A stretch of DNA of 64,000 bases from contig NC_049997.1 of NCBI RefSeq assembly GCF_000003815.2, positions 10,718,073 to 10,782,072 on the forward strand, in the 5' to 3' direction. Position numbers and translations under genes: made by a program. The first letter of the stretch is position 1; every line of letters begins with the position of its first letter. A model generated the notes under the pieces. It saw only the letters and a program-made list of their open reading frames with translations, made no database searches and was not told the DNA's origin. This DNA is from Branchiostoma floridae (lineage: Eukaryota > Chordata > Leptocardii > Amphioxiformes > Branchiostomatidae). Shown here piece after piece: positions 32,510 through 44,529 of the stretch.

Positions 32510-32680
32510 ATGTGTCTCGTTTTCGAGGGCATATTTCCCACCCCCTGTAGCTAAGGGGATTAAAAACCACGCCAACTGTTGGACATGCGTTAAGGCACCC
32601 ATCTGGGCATGCGCGGTCCATTGGGATCAAGGGACTGGGCGTGAGACTACAACAGAACACACTTAATTGTATTTATTTAT
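32510..32680. other. no gene recognised
   Basis: No feature seen. Confidence 0.5.
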
Positions 32681-32688
32681 AAGGATAT

Positions 32689-32845
32689 ATGTTTGTAAAT
32701 CTATTAAGATTTGCTTGTCATGCGTTCCATGTTTGTAAATCTATTAAGATTTGCTTGTCATGCGTTCCATGTTTGTAAATCTATTAAGATTTGCTTGTCA
32801 TGCGTTCCAGGGGAGCTGTGCTGTTTGTTTGTTTGTTTGTTTGAA
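32689..32845. repeat. three exact 40 bp tandem units followed by (GTTT)n
   Basis: Units beginning ATGTTTGTAAATCTATTAAG start at 32689, 32729 and 32769 and are almost identical. A (GTTT)5 run follows at 32823-32845. Confidence 0.95.
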
Positions 32846-32849
32846 CCTT

Positions 32850-34205
32850 TGTTTATTTATGAAAGCTCAAATCGGACTGCAGGCCGCTTTTCATTGAGGT
32901 TATGAGGGAAGAGGCAGGGGTCAGACAAAGTATAAAACGGAGATACACTTTACATCGTTTAAAGTCTTGATGAGTCTTATAAGTCTACGAGTCTGAATTG
33001 TCACAAACGTATAAATCAGAATGGCATTCCGTTCACGTCAACATTTGTATTGTACAGTTTGGGGTATTGAATCAAAAAGAAACAAGACACCACAGGCGTT
33101 CTAAAAAATCGTTATTTCTTTGTCTGAATACACTCCAGGCCCTTAATCTCAATTCATACCCTCCGAAGTGTGTAATAACGATCCATTGCAGGTGATCTAT
33201 AAAAGCCTGGTCTCCTCGGCTCTTAGCACTAACGTAACACCTAGCTCCAGTGCACTGTAAACCAGTCAGTATATACAAAAGATAAATGATGGTCATCGAA
33301 ATGTTGGCTCTTAAGAAATTTCATGGTTGTGCATCAACAACTTTGTATTTAGTTATTGTTATTATTATTTACGTATTTAGTGCTAATTTGTATTCTTCTC
33401 AAATGTTTCTACCACATGTAGCTGTGTACGCTAAGTCACCAAAGGAACCCATGCTCAGTGAAATGCAGCGGTACCAATGGCAATGATCAAAGGTCTGTTT
33501 GCTCATTGAAATATCTAGAATCACAGTATATTCATCTATAGTGATTCAAAGTTGACGTCCTAATGTGCGATTCGGCTTATGACCGCGTAAGACAGAGCGA
33601 CATCGTACATTTAATGAGAAACAAAAAGTAGCAAATTCTTCTTTTGACGTTAGCGGAGTGACTCTGGGAGCTACCGAGGTCTTCCTCCATCTAGCATGTC
33701 AATAATGTCTAATAGGTGTAAGAACATATTCAGTTGGGTTGGGATTGTTTGCTCATTCCACGTAGATTTTTTAACAACTTAATTCAGTATTTCAGTATCT
33801 CTGTCAGTCAGTCTATACAGACTATGGCACTTGACAGACTATTTCAGTATGATACATAATAAAACGTACATGTGCATCATTGGAGGACAATGGAAAAAGA
33901 CATTTACTTGAGGTATAACAAAATGGTGAAAGAGAGAAGGGTAACACTCATTGATCATTGGTCTGTATTTGAATTAACATTCCACGTAGATAGACTCTTT
34001 CTCCATCCCCTCGGGCGACCTCCTTCTCGAGTAATTTCGCAATAGACCATGTATTTGGTCTACTCTTTCTTGTACGCAGTTTGTCAACTACTTCACCAGA
34101 TAGATCCGGATAAACAATGACACATGGAGACAGGAAATGAATCTTCAAAAACACCATCCACGTTTTATGGAAGCCTAGTAGTAGTTGTCTTGAAGAGTTG
34201 AATGA
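32850..34205. other. 1.35 kb with no gene recognised
   Basis: No coding region, RNA gene or repeat family recognised. Confidence 0.5.
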
Positions 34206-34210
34206 TGTTT

Positions 34211-35031
34211 AACGCGTTTCCAACGCCCACTCTCAACCGGAAAACAATCCAACCCTGCAGTACCAAGTAGGGCCGGGTATCGGTACACCGTACCGGTACA
34301 AAACCTTTTTTTTTCATCGGACCGGTCCAGAAAATTCGGACCTGAAAAAATTAGGTGGACCGGATGTTGGACCGATTAAAAAATTAACAGATTATTTTAT
34401 CAGGCATTCACACGTTTTGGCGCTTGCAGGTGGAAGAAAATAACAAGGGTGAAATATAGTAGAGTTTATAGTAATTTCTATCAGGTTTTACAGCCAATCG
34501 TACAGGTGCAGTAGATTTTAGAACACCAGTGTGAGTCTAATACTCCACCAAACAGATTTCTTTGCAGTGAAATGGACCATTGGTATGAGTCATACTGAAT
34601 CAGGTCCAGGTTCAGGTCCGGACCTGAACCGGTCCTGGACCTGTTCAGTACCGGTACCCACCCCTAGTACCGAGTGATGTTTAACGTGTTTTTTATTCAC
34701 TTCGACAGACAAGACAGACGTAGTGGTCTCGCACTCAAGTAATCTACTTATATTCACCAACACTATACATAAATATATACAAGAACATAAACATAACCAG
34801 ACTAAGCAAAATACAAAATGAAGCAAGATGTAAACAATACTGATAACAAATGAAAATTGAATAATTTGGATGACAAGATCCCATCCCCATCCCAATAACA
34901 ATAGGTCAAGTTCTACAGACATCAAAAGATTGGTAGAATGAATAAATCAGGTTGTAAATCGTTTAGATGTTGCAATTAACGTGTTTCCAACGCCCACTCT
35001 AAATCGGAAAAAAATTCAACCCTGCAGTACA
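34211..35031. repeat. short direct duplication flanking a hAT-like element
   Basis: AACGCGTTTCCAACGCCCAC with CAACCCTGCAGTAC (34211-34263) recurs at 34979-35031 as AACGTGTTTCCAACGCCCAC with CAACCCTGCAGTAC. Confidence 0.7.
34268..34666. mobile_element. hAT-like non-autonomous DNA transposon
   Basis: A 399 bp element with ends TAGGGCCGGGTATCGGTA and TACCGGTACCCACCCCTA. It is flanked by 8 bp direct repeats GTACCAAG (34260-34267) and GTACCGAG (34667-34674), one mismatch. An 8 bp target duplication with TAGGG...CCCTA ends is the signature of the hAT superfamily. Subterminal CAGGTCC and GGACCTG repeats are dense near the right end. No transposase. Confidence 0.8.
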
Positions 35032-35039
35032 GCTGAGGG

Positions 35040-36180
35040 AGATGGATCTCTCCGAGTCTCCCTGAAACGCTTCGCGAGGAGGCGAACAGATGGGTAATGG
35101 GCTGCCGTACCCCCTGTAGAGCTTCCCACCGAGTCCTCCTAGCCTCTCGGGAACAAGTCTGGTGTACGTATGAGCAGTCATGCTGCCATCCTTATCCACT
35201 TACATCGTTTGCGCTGAAGAATATGTATTGAACACTTTCAAGACAAGGGACTACACTTTTCCTTTACTTCAGACGTAAAAAAGAAAAGTGGTCCCATGGC
35301 CTTCTTTTGAAGGGAAGGCCATATAGGCACAGTTTCCCATTGAGTCATATTCTCAGGGAACACGACTGAAGTGTTGAGGCGTCCTGGTATGGGTCTATTT
35401 AACAGCAATTAGAAAATGGAATGAAGCCAACTCCACATCCTCCTTGCAAACTATATGCTATTTCCCTTGTTTGTAACGAAACCAGACGTTAATATTGCTT
35501 TTTCAAACTAATAACTAATCATCAAAGGAGAGACCAGATATGAATAGTCATTGAACAATGGGAGAAGCGCATGCGACTCTCCTTTGCCACTTACATCATT
35601 TGCGCTGAAGAATGTGTATTGCACGCTTTCAAGACAAGGAACTACACTTTTCCTTTACTTCAGACGTAAAAAAAAAGAAGAGTAGCCCCATGGTCTTTCT
35701 TTTGAAGGGAAGGTCGTAGGGGTACAGCTTCCCACCGAGTCCTTCTTTCGGGAACACGCCTGAAAGGTAGAGGCGTCCTGGTATGGGTTCATTTGACAGC
35801 TACTAGCAATTGGAATGAAGCCAAATCCACATCTTCCTTGTGAACTATATGCTATTTCCCATGTTTGTAACGAACAAGACGTTAAATATTGCTTTTTCAA
35901 ACTAGTAACTAATCACCAAAGGCGAGACCTGAGGCGAGATATGAGTAGTCATTGAACAATGGGAGAAGCACATGCGAGGTCCCATTGCCTTTTTTCAAGG
36001 GAAGGCAGTAGCCGTAGGGGCATAGCTTCCAACCAACCAAGTCATTCTTTTAGGAACATGTCTGAAGGGTTGAGGCGTCCTGGTATGGGTCCATTTATCA
36101 GCAACTAGAAATTGGAATGAAGCCAACTCTACATTTACCTTGAACAAAGTAGCTCTAGGCAATACAATTCACATTGCAAA
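35040..36180. repeat. ~390 bp tandem repeat, about 2.6 units
   Basis: CACTTACATCGTTTGCGCTG (35197) and CACTTACATCATTTGCGCTG (35588) are 391 bp apart; a third, partial unit covers about 35960-36150 (GGGTTGAGGCGTCCTGGTAT). Shared blocks include TTTTCCTTTACTTCAGACGT, GAGGCGTCCTGGTATGGGT and AATGGGAGAAGC. Diverged pieces appear at 37465-37510 and 37740-37840. Confidence 0.8.
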
Positions 36181-36184
36181 AGTT

Positions 36185-36850
36185 GCTCAAGCAACTAGAT
36201 AAGTTGGTAACAATCCGTTGTGTCAGGCAGCATCCCTCATCAACGAATATAGGATCGAACTACGACTCGAATGGTACCCAGGCTAGGAATTTCCTCCCGA
36301 GATGTAGACCATAAGGAAGAATGATGAAGTGCTTCTTTGAAAGTGCCACATCGTCTTCTGGTAAGATTCTTGGCTTCGTTGTTCATTTTAAACCTTTCCA
36401 ATCCATTACACGTTTCCCTTTATCTGGGAGATTCTTTTCAACCTTTATTTAGCCTTGATTTGTATTCCCTTCGACCTGATCCGTTTTTCAAGGGTTCAAG
36501 GTTTGGAGGAGGTCAAGAGGTCAATCCATAACGCATAGTTTTATTTACAATAATACAAAAAAATGCTTTTCCATAATCGTGTTCCCTTAGTCAGTCCATA
36601 GTTACTCATTTGTGTTTCGTAACATGTTCTTTAAAGTTACTACCGAGTTTGCCTCTATATAGATAACCACCGATTTGCTCCAGTTGCATATTGGAAAATA
36701 CTATTACATGAAGCGTTCACTAGTTGGTAGAGATAAGCTCCATGTCAATTAAGAACGTCCGAACTGGTACCGTATCTCCTCCGTTAATAAGGGCGTTTCG
36801 AAGCCATTCGGTACGGAAGGTTTAGAGGAATCGGCCATTTTCCGTACGAC
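36185..36850. other. no gene recognised
   Basis: GTTGCTCAAGCAACTAGATA at 36181-36200 is an end piece of the palindromic element seen at 62.0 kb. Nothing else. Confidence 0.45.
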
Positions 36851-36854
36851 GCCA

Positions 36855-37337
36855 GGAAACTATCTACTAATTTGATAAAGTCTTCTTCGTTCCACAGCCT
36901 TACTTTAATTCTTCAGTGAACGTTTCGACGACCATCCTTCATCAGTACAAAAGGCGCCTACATTTGTTTGTTTGTTTGTTTATTTAAATATTTGCACAAC
37001 AAAATGATAATATATATAAATACAGAAAAGAATAGAACATAAAACAGGTGCAAGAGGAGGAGAAAACCTTAACAGTTTATGCCCTGTGCCCTCCTCCTCT
37101 ATACTTAAACCAGATGTATGATCAATGAATTCATAAATAACAAAGGAAATAAGCTAGCACATATGTTATAATAATACAAAAAGATGTATGATCAATGAAA
37201 TCAGTAAATTACAAACAAAAGTTAAACATTTTGTAAAGAAATTTTAAGAAAGAATTGAAGGAAGGTTGTGTAACGAAGAAGACTTTGTTCAATTGATCTA
37301 CCAACCTGATGAAACTATTTACGGAAACTATCTACTA
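36855..37337. mobile_element. insertion flanked by a 15 bp direct repeat
   Basis: GGAAACTATCTACTA stands at 36855-36869 and again at 37323-37337, exact copies like a target-site duplication. Near the two ends the insert carries inverted copies of one sequence: AAAGTCTTCTTCGTTCCACA (36878) and the reverse complement AACGAAGAAGACTTTGTT (37272). The centre (36961-37105) is a T/GTTT-led segment resembling a minus-strand LINE 3-prime end. A long duplication points to target-primed retroposition rather than a cut-and-paste element. Confidence 0.5.
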
Positions 37338-37339
37338 GT

Positions 37340-37862
37340 TGTTAGTTATACATTATTTGCCATGCATTGTCCCTGATGCAATCGTTGCGTAGTAAACTTG
37401 ACTATAATAACATGCGGCACTGCAAAGTATCAAGGGTAGTTAAGGCGCAGATATCTGAAAATTTAAAATGAAGCCAACTCTAGATATTCCTCCAGCAAAG
37501 TAACTAGTCATGACAGCCATGTAAATAATATAATTTACACTGCAAAACGTATTTAAGAAACTGATAGGTTTGGTAACGACCCCTCGAAAACTGCCAAAAG
37601 ATAGCAGATACTGTCTAGAATGTCATACTAATACGAAGTGTATCACGTTGCTTGGGAAACGTCTGTACGTATTTTGTTTCGTATTAAATGACTGTCATTA
37701 CAGGCTACTGAGTTAGAGGTATATCTAGAATGTAATCATGATATGCCTCGAAGCAAAATCGTTGTGTCAGCGCCAAACATGCAAATTCCATGTTTCTAAC
37801 CAGAAAAAGAAATAATTGCTTTTTCATAATAATAACATATTAAATGTGATTCTGATGAAAAA
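37340..37862. other. no gene recognised
   Basis: Only decayed pieces of the 390 bp repeat family. Confidence 0.45.
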
Positions 37863-37869
37863 CCTGGGG

Positions 37870-38113
37870 GTAGGAGGAACCCCTTACATCCTTGGTCGGA
37901 AGTCCTCCTAGGAGACGGATACTCCGAACAACAAAGCTGCATCTGCTAGAGCCGCTTCACACGTTGCTTACAGTTGCCCCTGTGAAACTTAGTGCTCCAA
38001 TGGACGAGAGGGTGGAGAAGGAATTGCACACCCCTCCTTCACCTTAAAAAGTCATGTGCAGGTCAGGCAAATGCCTGTCTGCCTGCTCATCTGTCAAATC
38101 GACAGGAGAATCC
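37870..38113 (+). mobile_element. poly(A)-type retroposon, copy 3
   Basis: GTAGGAGGAACCCCTTACAT to CGACAGGAGAATCC, closely matching copy 2, including the TTACAGTTGCCCCTGTGAAA block. Confidence 0.75.
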
Positions 38114-38117
38114 AAAA

Positions 38118-38245
38118 ATGAAAAACCTACGAAACCAACATCTTTTTTTCAGTGACTGTTATAGTGGATGCTATCTGAAACGTCTGACCATTTCCAAAAT
38201 CATATCAAGTTTTTTGAGTAACCGCTTTTTTGACATATCTTTCCA
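38118..38245. mobile_element. right half of the palindromic GTTACTCAAGCAACT element
   Basis: AGTGGATGCTATCTGAAACG, TCTGACCATTTCCAAAATCA and TTTTTTGAGTAAC match the right arm of 61994-62170. It directly follows the retroposon. Confidence 0.6.
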
Positions 38246-38249
38246 TCTG

Positions 38250-40255
38250 GATGTCTAACCTACATAGACGTAAGCTACCTATCAATCAAGAAACACTGAA
38301 ATTAGCCTTATGTACAAACGTTATGGACAGCTGGTCAACATGTCATGTCCGTGTCTTCCGGTACTTTCGTGGTCAATCCGTCCCAATCTCCGGCCTTATA
38401 TGAAGCCGTCGTCTTGAGTGCAATTATGTTTGCTTATCTTTTATACCCTTCACCTATTTAGATAGCATTGTACGTCATCGGCTACTTGCTTCGTGACTGG
38501 CTTGCACATATTTCTATTTCGCACATCCTGTTATTGAAAAAGTGTGTACACATTGGCGGAGGTATCCTTATTAAGGGAAATCTACATTGAATGAACGGTC
38601 TCTTCAACTTCAGAGCAGAAAGAGAGCCTATGATACTAGTGGGCTTCCTGCAACTTTAGCTTGAAAAGAAAATCATTTTTTAGAACGGCGATTCAAACCC
38701 AACTCTTCTAACGAGGAACGGAATGCCAAATAGACCATGTACCAGAGCATGGCGGAAATGAACAATTATCATGGAAAGACTATATATTTTGCAAAACACT
38801 CGTGAACTGATGAAAGTCATAGCTTTGTAGCGTCTAACCGCAAATTGCAGTGCTTGTCTGGTATCGATAGGTATATTTTCACCAATGACGCATTAAAACA
38901 TTTACCAAAGCAAGCGCCTAACAAACATCCAAGAAAACCTTCCGAAAGCTTTCTGATAATTATGTAGTACGCCTTCCTAAAAGTGAATGTCTAAAGTGCA
39001 TATCTACTCTACCGATAATTATGACTGTAAACAAGAGCTTTTATTACAAAGTCTTCCCACTTGCAAACTCACTTCAAATCACAGACCATTCCAGTTGCTT
39101 TCACTTTCTGAACCACTTTCTCTTCTTAGAAGACGTCATCTTGATTACAGATGCATCTCTGAAGATTACAATTACGGTAATGACGTCGAATTATAATTCA
39201 TGTTATTATGTTTACCAATCAATTACATTATTGCTCATCATTACTTTGAGTGCGCATAATTGTCTTGCTTTAAAACGCTTGTGGCAAGTCATTATATTGT
39301 ATACATTAGAATATGAGGCAGAAACATTTACACAGTAGTGTATGCAAAAGGGGGGCATGAAGTACATGATATCATCGTAGACCATTTTTATAGACCTTTA
39401 AATCATAGCAAGAACGTTCATTTATGTTGGTAGAATACATTTTAGATACATGCTTTTAACCACTTAACTTCCAACACTTGAATTAACACTATAGGGAGTT
39501 ACCCCTCTAAAGTTTTGGTCGAAATCCGTCGGCCTCATTCACAGAAGACTTAAGTCTCCAGGGCCATTCTATATCGTCGCACAAAGTCAAATTCTTAGAC
39601 TCAGATCAGGATATCTTTTCACAAGGAGTGAAGGAGGCCCACCGACCCACCCTCAACAGAGACGGGGGGTGACATAGACTTTCTGATATTTATGAACCCC
39701 TCCTGTAAATGTGCTGTGATCCTGACGTCACTGCTGGAGATGAAAGGGTCATTCATTCTGTGAACAAGGTCGCGGTTAAAAGTCGATGGAGAAAATTGAT
39801 AGGGGTGAGTCCCTATGTGTTAAGTCCAATGTTGGAAGAAAAGTGTTAGTATTTTTCTATCTTGTTGAATCACGATTTGCAAGATATATACCTTGGAAAA
39901 CTAGATGGATGCTCGGTCGATGAGGACCATTGCAAAGATTACTACCATTACCATAAAACGGTAATTTCCTTCAAATGTCACAGTCATACTTAAAAGGGTG
40001 CAATTTGATTGACGGCGACAACGACCTATTGTACTTCAAAAGGTTGTAAGTAGGCAGGGCATCCTAGACATTAGCTTAATTGAGCACGTACTAATGGGGT
40101 GGAGGTTGTGCTGTGTGCCAATAGTTCAGCCGTCAAAAGTACTTTTGGACACCACTATCAGCGTATCTATCCGTCATGGTGAACATTGCTGACAGGCAAG
40201 AATAAAAACAAAAAATTAACGGTTCTTGGTGGGAGGCCAATGTGCAGATGTTGGA
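38250..40255. other. 2 kb with no gene recognised
   Basis: Two overlapping frames at 38987-39338 show no domain; nothing else is supported. Confidence 0.5.
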
Positions 40256-40264
40256 TTCGTGGCG

Positions 40265-40445
40265 TCGGGCGTGGCGTAACTGGTAGAGCGTTCGGCTCGG
40301 AATCTATAGGTCCTGAGTTCGATCCCCGCTGTGCCCCCGACGTTGTGCCCTTGGGTAAGGCACTTTACACGACCTTCCTCACTTCACCCAGGTGTAAAAA
40401 TGGGCACCGTGTATGTGGCACTGTTAATATAAGTTACAAAACTTG
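40265..40445 (+). mobile_element. tRNA-derived SINE
   Basis: A box TGGCGTAACTGG (40272-40283) and B box GAGTTCGATCC (40315-40325). The body TTGGGTAAGGCACTTTACAC, then CCTCACTTCACCCAGGTGTA, is the form typical of deuterostome tRNA-SINEs. The head has lost good tRNA folding. Confidence 0.85.
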
Positions 40446-40449
40446 AGTG

Positions 40450-41500
40450 CAGTGCCACATTGTTTGTGTCTGTCCAAAAGCAAATAGAAAAAAATAAGAT
40501 GTTGGAACATTGTTGCACCAAATCCGTAGTGTGTTTTGGCACACAATTAGACAGATTAGCCGAAGTGACTCGATGGACGTCACTCCGCCGTCAGGAAAGT
40601 GCCTTTCTCAAGGGCAATAGGCAAGGTTTAAAGTGTAAAGTTACGTGAAAGCATTGCAGTAGCTATAGGCAAACAAACATACGTGAGATGTGTCATTCAC
40701 CCTCCATTAAGCGTTATCTCAAGCATTAAGTTTAATAAGTGACTTTCGTTGTTTCTAGAATCTATACTAGTGAAGTGAAATGAATCAAATAAAATCCACC
40801 GTATCCATTTTCCAAAGATAGACTTGACAGTTATGTTGATAAATTGATAATTCCATACGACTTATTCACTTCAAGCCGATATTTTGGAAAGAACTATGAT
40901 CTAGACAACGGCTGACGTCAATGCCCCACCTTTTGGACCTTCTATAAATGACGTCAGGAAGCTATTACATCAAAAACGCTTTATGTGCCCATAGTTCGAC
41001 TGCCAAGAGTATTTTCGTTCATCTTCTCAATCTATAAATCTGTCTTTTTTTAATGTGACCGCCATCGTTTTTTACATTGACGTTTTTGCAAAATCGAGTT
41101 CAACCAAGGTCTACCGAACACGTACAGTGGAAGAGTCCAAAGTCAAACTTTTCTGGTCTGTGTATTCAGAGCGTCAAGCAGAGCACATCAGAAACTTGAT
41201 TACATGGAACGCTTTCGCATACCATACCAGATGTTCATGCAACGGCGAGCGTTACGTTTGAATCTTATTACAACAAATATATACAGTACGGAACTGTCGT
41301 CCGCAAATAGGAAGGAGCAAGTAGTTAAACAACCCACCATGTCTTTAATGTATGCAAGCAAGAAACAAAAGGGTGCCTAGTACCGAGCCCTGGGGTACAC
41401 CTGCGCCAACTAAACGCTTTGTAATCACCTACTAAACCCTTCAATCAATAGCTTGTTACACTTCGTGTATTTTGGACTACCTGAAACATTTCCTAACTTG
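40450..41500. other. no gene recognised
   Basis: No gene supported. 40075-40150 and 40920-41000 share loose similarity (GTGCCAATAGTTCAGCCGTC versus GTGCCCATAGTTCGACTGCC). Confidence 0.45.
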
Positions 41501-41504
41501 CTGT

Positions 41505-42125
41505 GAATTGTTATTGCTATTGCTATTTTATTTGTCTTTTATTGATCTTTTTGAGAAGTGGTGTTTATATAAGCATGTTGCTAGAGTGCACCACATCTCT
41601 TTCCTGTACTGTACGTTGTTGATCAATAAAAAACGGCGCTGCTCAGTGAAGCTACGTTTATAATGATAGATACTGCATGTAGAAGCGAATGATCAGGGAA
41701 AGCGTCCATTCACCATCTATTTGCTCGGTTAAAGAGCTGTTTACACGAGACGTTAACGCTACCCATGAAGGCAGTTGTTGTGGACAATTTGCTATTGCAA
41801 TTTTGTTTGTCTTTGTCAGTTGTAATGTTTTCGAGAGGTGATGTTATTACTAGAGGTCATGTTGATATAAGCATGTTGCTAGACAGCACCACTTCTCTTT
41901 CCTGTACTGTATGTTGTTAATCAATAAAAAACGGCGCGCGTAGCTACCTGTAAGGCCCGCCAAGTGAAGCTGCATTAATAATGATTGATACTGCATGTAG
42001 AAGCGAATGATGAGGAAAACACATCCTTTCACCATCTATTTGCTCGGTTAACGAGCTGCTCCCAATAGAATTACACGAGACGTTAACGCCATCCATAAAC
42101 GCAGGCGTTGTGGACAATTTGCCTT
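41505..42125. repeat. two-copy tandem duplication, ~300 bp
   Basis: AAGCATGTTGCTAGA occurs at 41571 and 41869. CTTTCCTGTACTGTACGTTG, TCAATAAAAAACGGCGC, ACTGCATGTAGAAGCGAATG and TTACACGAGACGTTAACGC follow in both copies. Confidence 0.85.
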
Positions 42126-42129
42126 TGAA

Positions 42130-43135
42130 ACAGAAATCCGATGATGTGTGAGCAGTGATACAGAAGAAAGACTAGTGACAATGATGCATTACATACAATG
42201 GTGAATAAGTACTACAACGTCCTCTAGGCGTAGCGGTTGATTATCACCTTCAACGCACACGTTCATCTCAATTGAATGATCCCACTGTATTTTTGAAAAA
42301 AAAAAACACTTTGCATGTTGAATACTTTCAGATTACTACTAGTTCGTTTTCACAGCTCAATGCATAAAACGCAGTCTTCCCGAAACATTTGACAGCTTTC
42401 TGAATTTCACATCACATATTTCTAATTCTCACCAAATCAATCAATTACATAATCCACAATTTAGAACTTCCTAGAATGTGACAATTCAAATACGTCAATA
42501 TTTGGAATAGTCTCTCCCCATCAAGAATTTTACCTTTTGGATTATTACTTTTAAAGGTAATCTTAGAAAAAAATCTGCTTTCCAACCCCACCACTTCAAA
42601 TTTAACATGTCATTGTCTCTGTTACTTTGTCTAATCTGCAAATAAACAAACAAACCTCAGTAAAGCGAAACAGATGTTACCAGGAGCTGCGTGGAAAGGA
42701 TGTGACAAACTTTATCATGACAGCTGTATATTCTGATGAATTATTACAACGAAAAGGTTAAACCTTCGTTGCATTCAATTTAAGCAAGATGTAACTTTCT
42801 CCCATTTCTATGTATTAGTTTAACATAGTCCGTGTAAATCAACATGATCCATCCTCATCTTTCTAACATCTATTCTGACATGTACACAGAGCTTCAAACT
42901 TTTCTTAAAAGATTTCGTTTCCAGTACAAAGGTCCATTTATCGTTATATTGAATAAGCCCCATTTCAAGTCATACCATTGGCCCCAAATCAGGTTCTCAC
43001 ATCATGTATCTCACTAATGACAGCTTTCGGTGTTTTCAATAACGTCGGTGCAATTTTTAGCTCTAGGGGATCAAAGAAGAGGGGGTGCAATCACCCGCGG
43101 GCTCAATCAACAGGTCTAAATTGGATTCTATGTCG
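42130..43135. other. no gene recognised
   Basis: AT-rich; no feature. Confidence 0.5.
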
Positions 43136-43139
43136 CTAA

Positions 43140-43640
43140 CGATACCATCGGCACGTTGTGAGTGGTACACGTCCGATAATTGCGTCAGGCATGAGGAAGG
43201 ACAATGAATTCTACTGGCAAGTAGTTTCCAAGCTTTCGGGTTGTTCTTAGATGGAATGCAACAGTACCAAGGTAAAATTTGGGGACTAGAAACAAAACTA
43301 GAGCGGGTGGGGCTAGCTGATAGCTATGACAGCAAGGATGGTGTCATCGGCACTTTGTAAGAGGTACACGTCAGATAAAAACAGCTTCAGGCATGATGGA
43401 GGAGAATGAATTTTACTGGCACGTAGTTTAAAAGCTTTCGGGTAGTTCTTAGCTGAAAGTGAGAGGTACACGTCCGATAATAGCGTCAGGCATGGTGAAG
43501 GAAAATGAATTTTACTGGCAAGTAGGTTTCAAGCTCTAGGGTAGCTTTTACCTGATAGACGACGTGACAAAGATGACATTTTGGGGACTAGAAACAAAAC
43601 GAGAGCGGGGTGGGGCTAGCTGTGAGCTATGTCAGCAAGA
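43140..43640. repeat. tandem repeat with alternating ~100 and ~200 bp spacing
   Basis: GGTACACGTC occurs at about 43166, 43363 and 43466, each followed by a GTCAGGCATG.TG.AGGA..ATGAATT block. GGGGACTAGAAACAAAAC occurs at 43281 and 43582. Confidence 0.75.
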
Positions 43641-43736
43641 ATGGCGGCACCATGGTAGAGGATTTTTCTTTGTATTTATTGTTTTATTTGAATCTCACTA
43701 TTTAACACTAGTTTTACACTATTCAGTATTCTGCAC

Positions 43737-43821
43737 CGAAGTCATTGAAATTGTGTTAACGGCCGTAGCATCAAGCTGACCTACTTGCTGCTACGACCTT
43801 AACACAATTTCAATGACTTCG
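43737..43821. ncRNA. 85 nt hairpin, small-RNA precursor candidate
   Basis: CGAAGTCATTGAAATTGTGT and TAA (43737-43759) is perfectly complementary to 43799-43821 (23 bp). A 4/3 nt internal loop and a second perfect stem (CGTAGCA 43764-43770 with TGCTACG 43789-43795) follow, capped by an 18 nt loop. The length, the paired arm and the loop size resemble a microRNA precursor, but a short fold-back repeat would look the same. Both strands can form it. Confidence 0.35.
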
Positions 43822-43824
43822 TTG

Positions 43825-44028
43825 TCTCATAGACCTAAGATTGATGTTGAAATGAATTTATTTATTGGTTTGGCTGTTCAGCACGCACAGTCGGGCTGCC
43901 CAACTAGCCTGTGGCTATTACAAATGGAAATTAACAAGGACAGAATGAAGATATGGGTTAGAAGAGAAAAGATATAGTCACCATGGATTGCCAAATGGTG
44001 CTTCATGGGTATGTCAAGTAGCTTGAGG
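43825..44028. other. no gene recognised
   Basis: No feature seen. Confidence 0.5.
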
Positions 44029-44029
44029 A

Positions 44030-44515
44030 GAGGCTGAACTGATCAACTACGTGAGCGGTATCTGTATCTATATAGCCGGTATAACCGCCCTATGGCGTAA
44101 CACACCAGCTTCGCAGGCAGGCGGCGCGGCAGCAGCTGGTTATATCACACCGAACGACCCGTCACACCTAACCTTTGCACATCTATCTGCAAGCGTTCTT
44201 TAAAACAATCCAGAGATGATACCCTACTGTGCTTGGTGATAACAAATTCCACCCTACGATATAGTTCTGGGAAAATACGAATTTTTGAACACATCAATCC
44301 TAGGTTGGTAACTCTTGTACTTGTCATGGCTGTTTCTTGTTCTTTTTTGAGCTGGTATTAGATACTTATCAGTCGGTACGTCCACCAGTTTGTTTGTCAT
44401 TTTGTACATCATGCAAAGCCTGGACATTTTCCTTCTGTCTTCAAGTGATGTCCACTGTAGATCTGTTTTCATTTTGGTAACACTAGCATTCCTGTTGTAG
44501 TTGTTCGTACATAAT
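44030..44515 (-). mobile_element. LINE C-terminal fragment and 3-prime end
   Basis: On the minus strand from 44515, codons read CTNNYNRNASVTKMKTDLQW, SLEDRRKMSRLCMMYKMTN and FKNSYFPRTIS. After a frame slip come RVEFVITKHSRVSSLDCFKE and RLGVTGRSV with a stop at 44145. The LQW.SLE.RR...L.M.YKM pattern is the C-terminal region of CR1/Jockey-type reverse transcriptases. The 3-prime part (44030-44145) is shared with 63830-63950 in the other orientation. It is dead by truncation and frameshift. Confidence 0.8.
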
Positions 44516-44529
44516 CTATAGGTGAGCGG

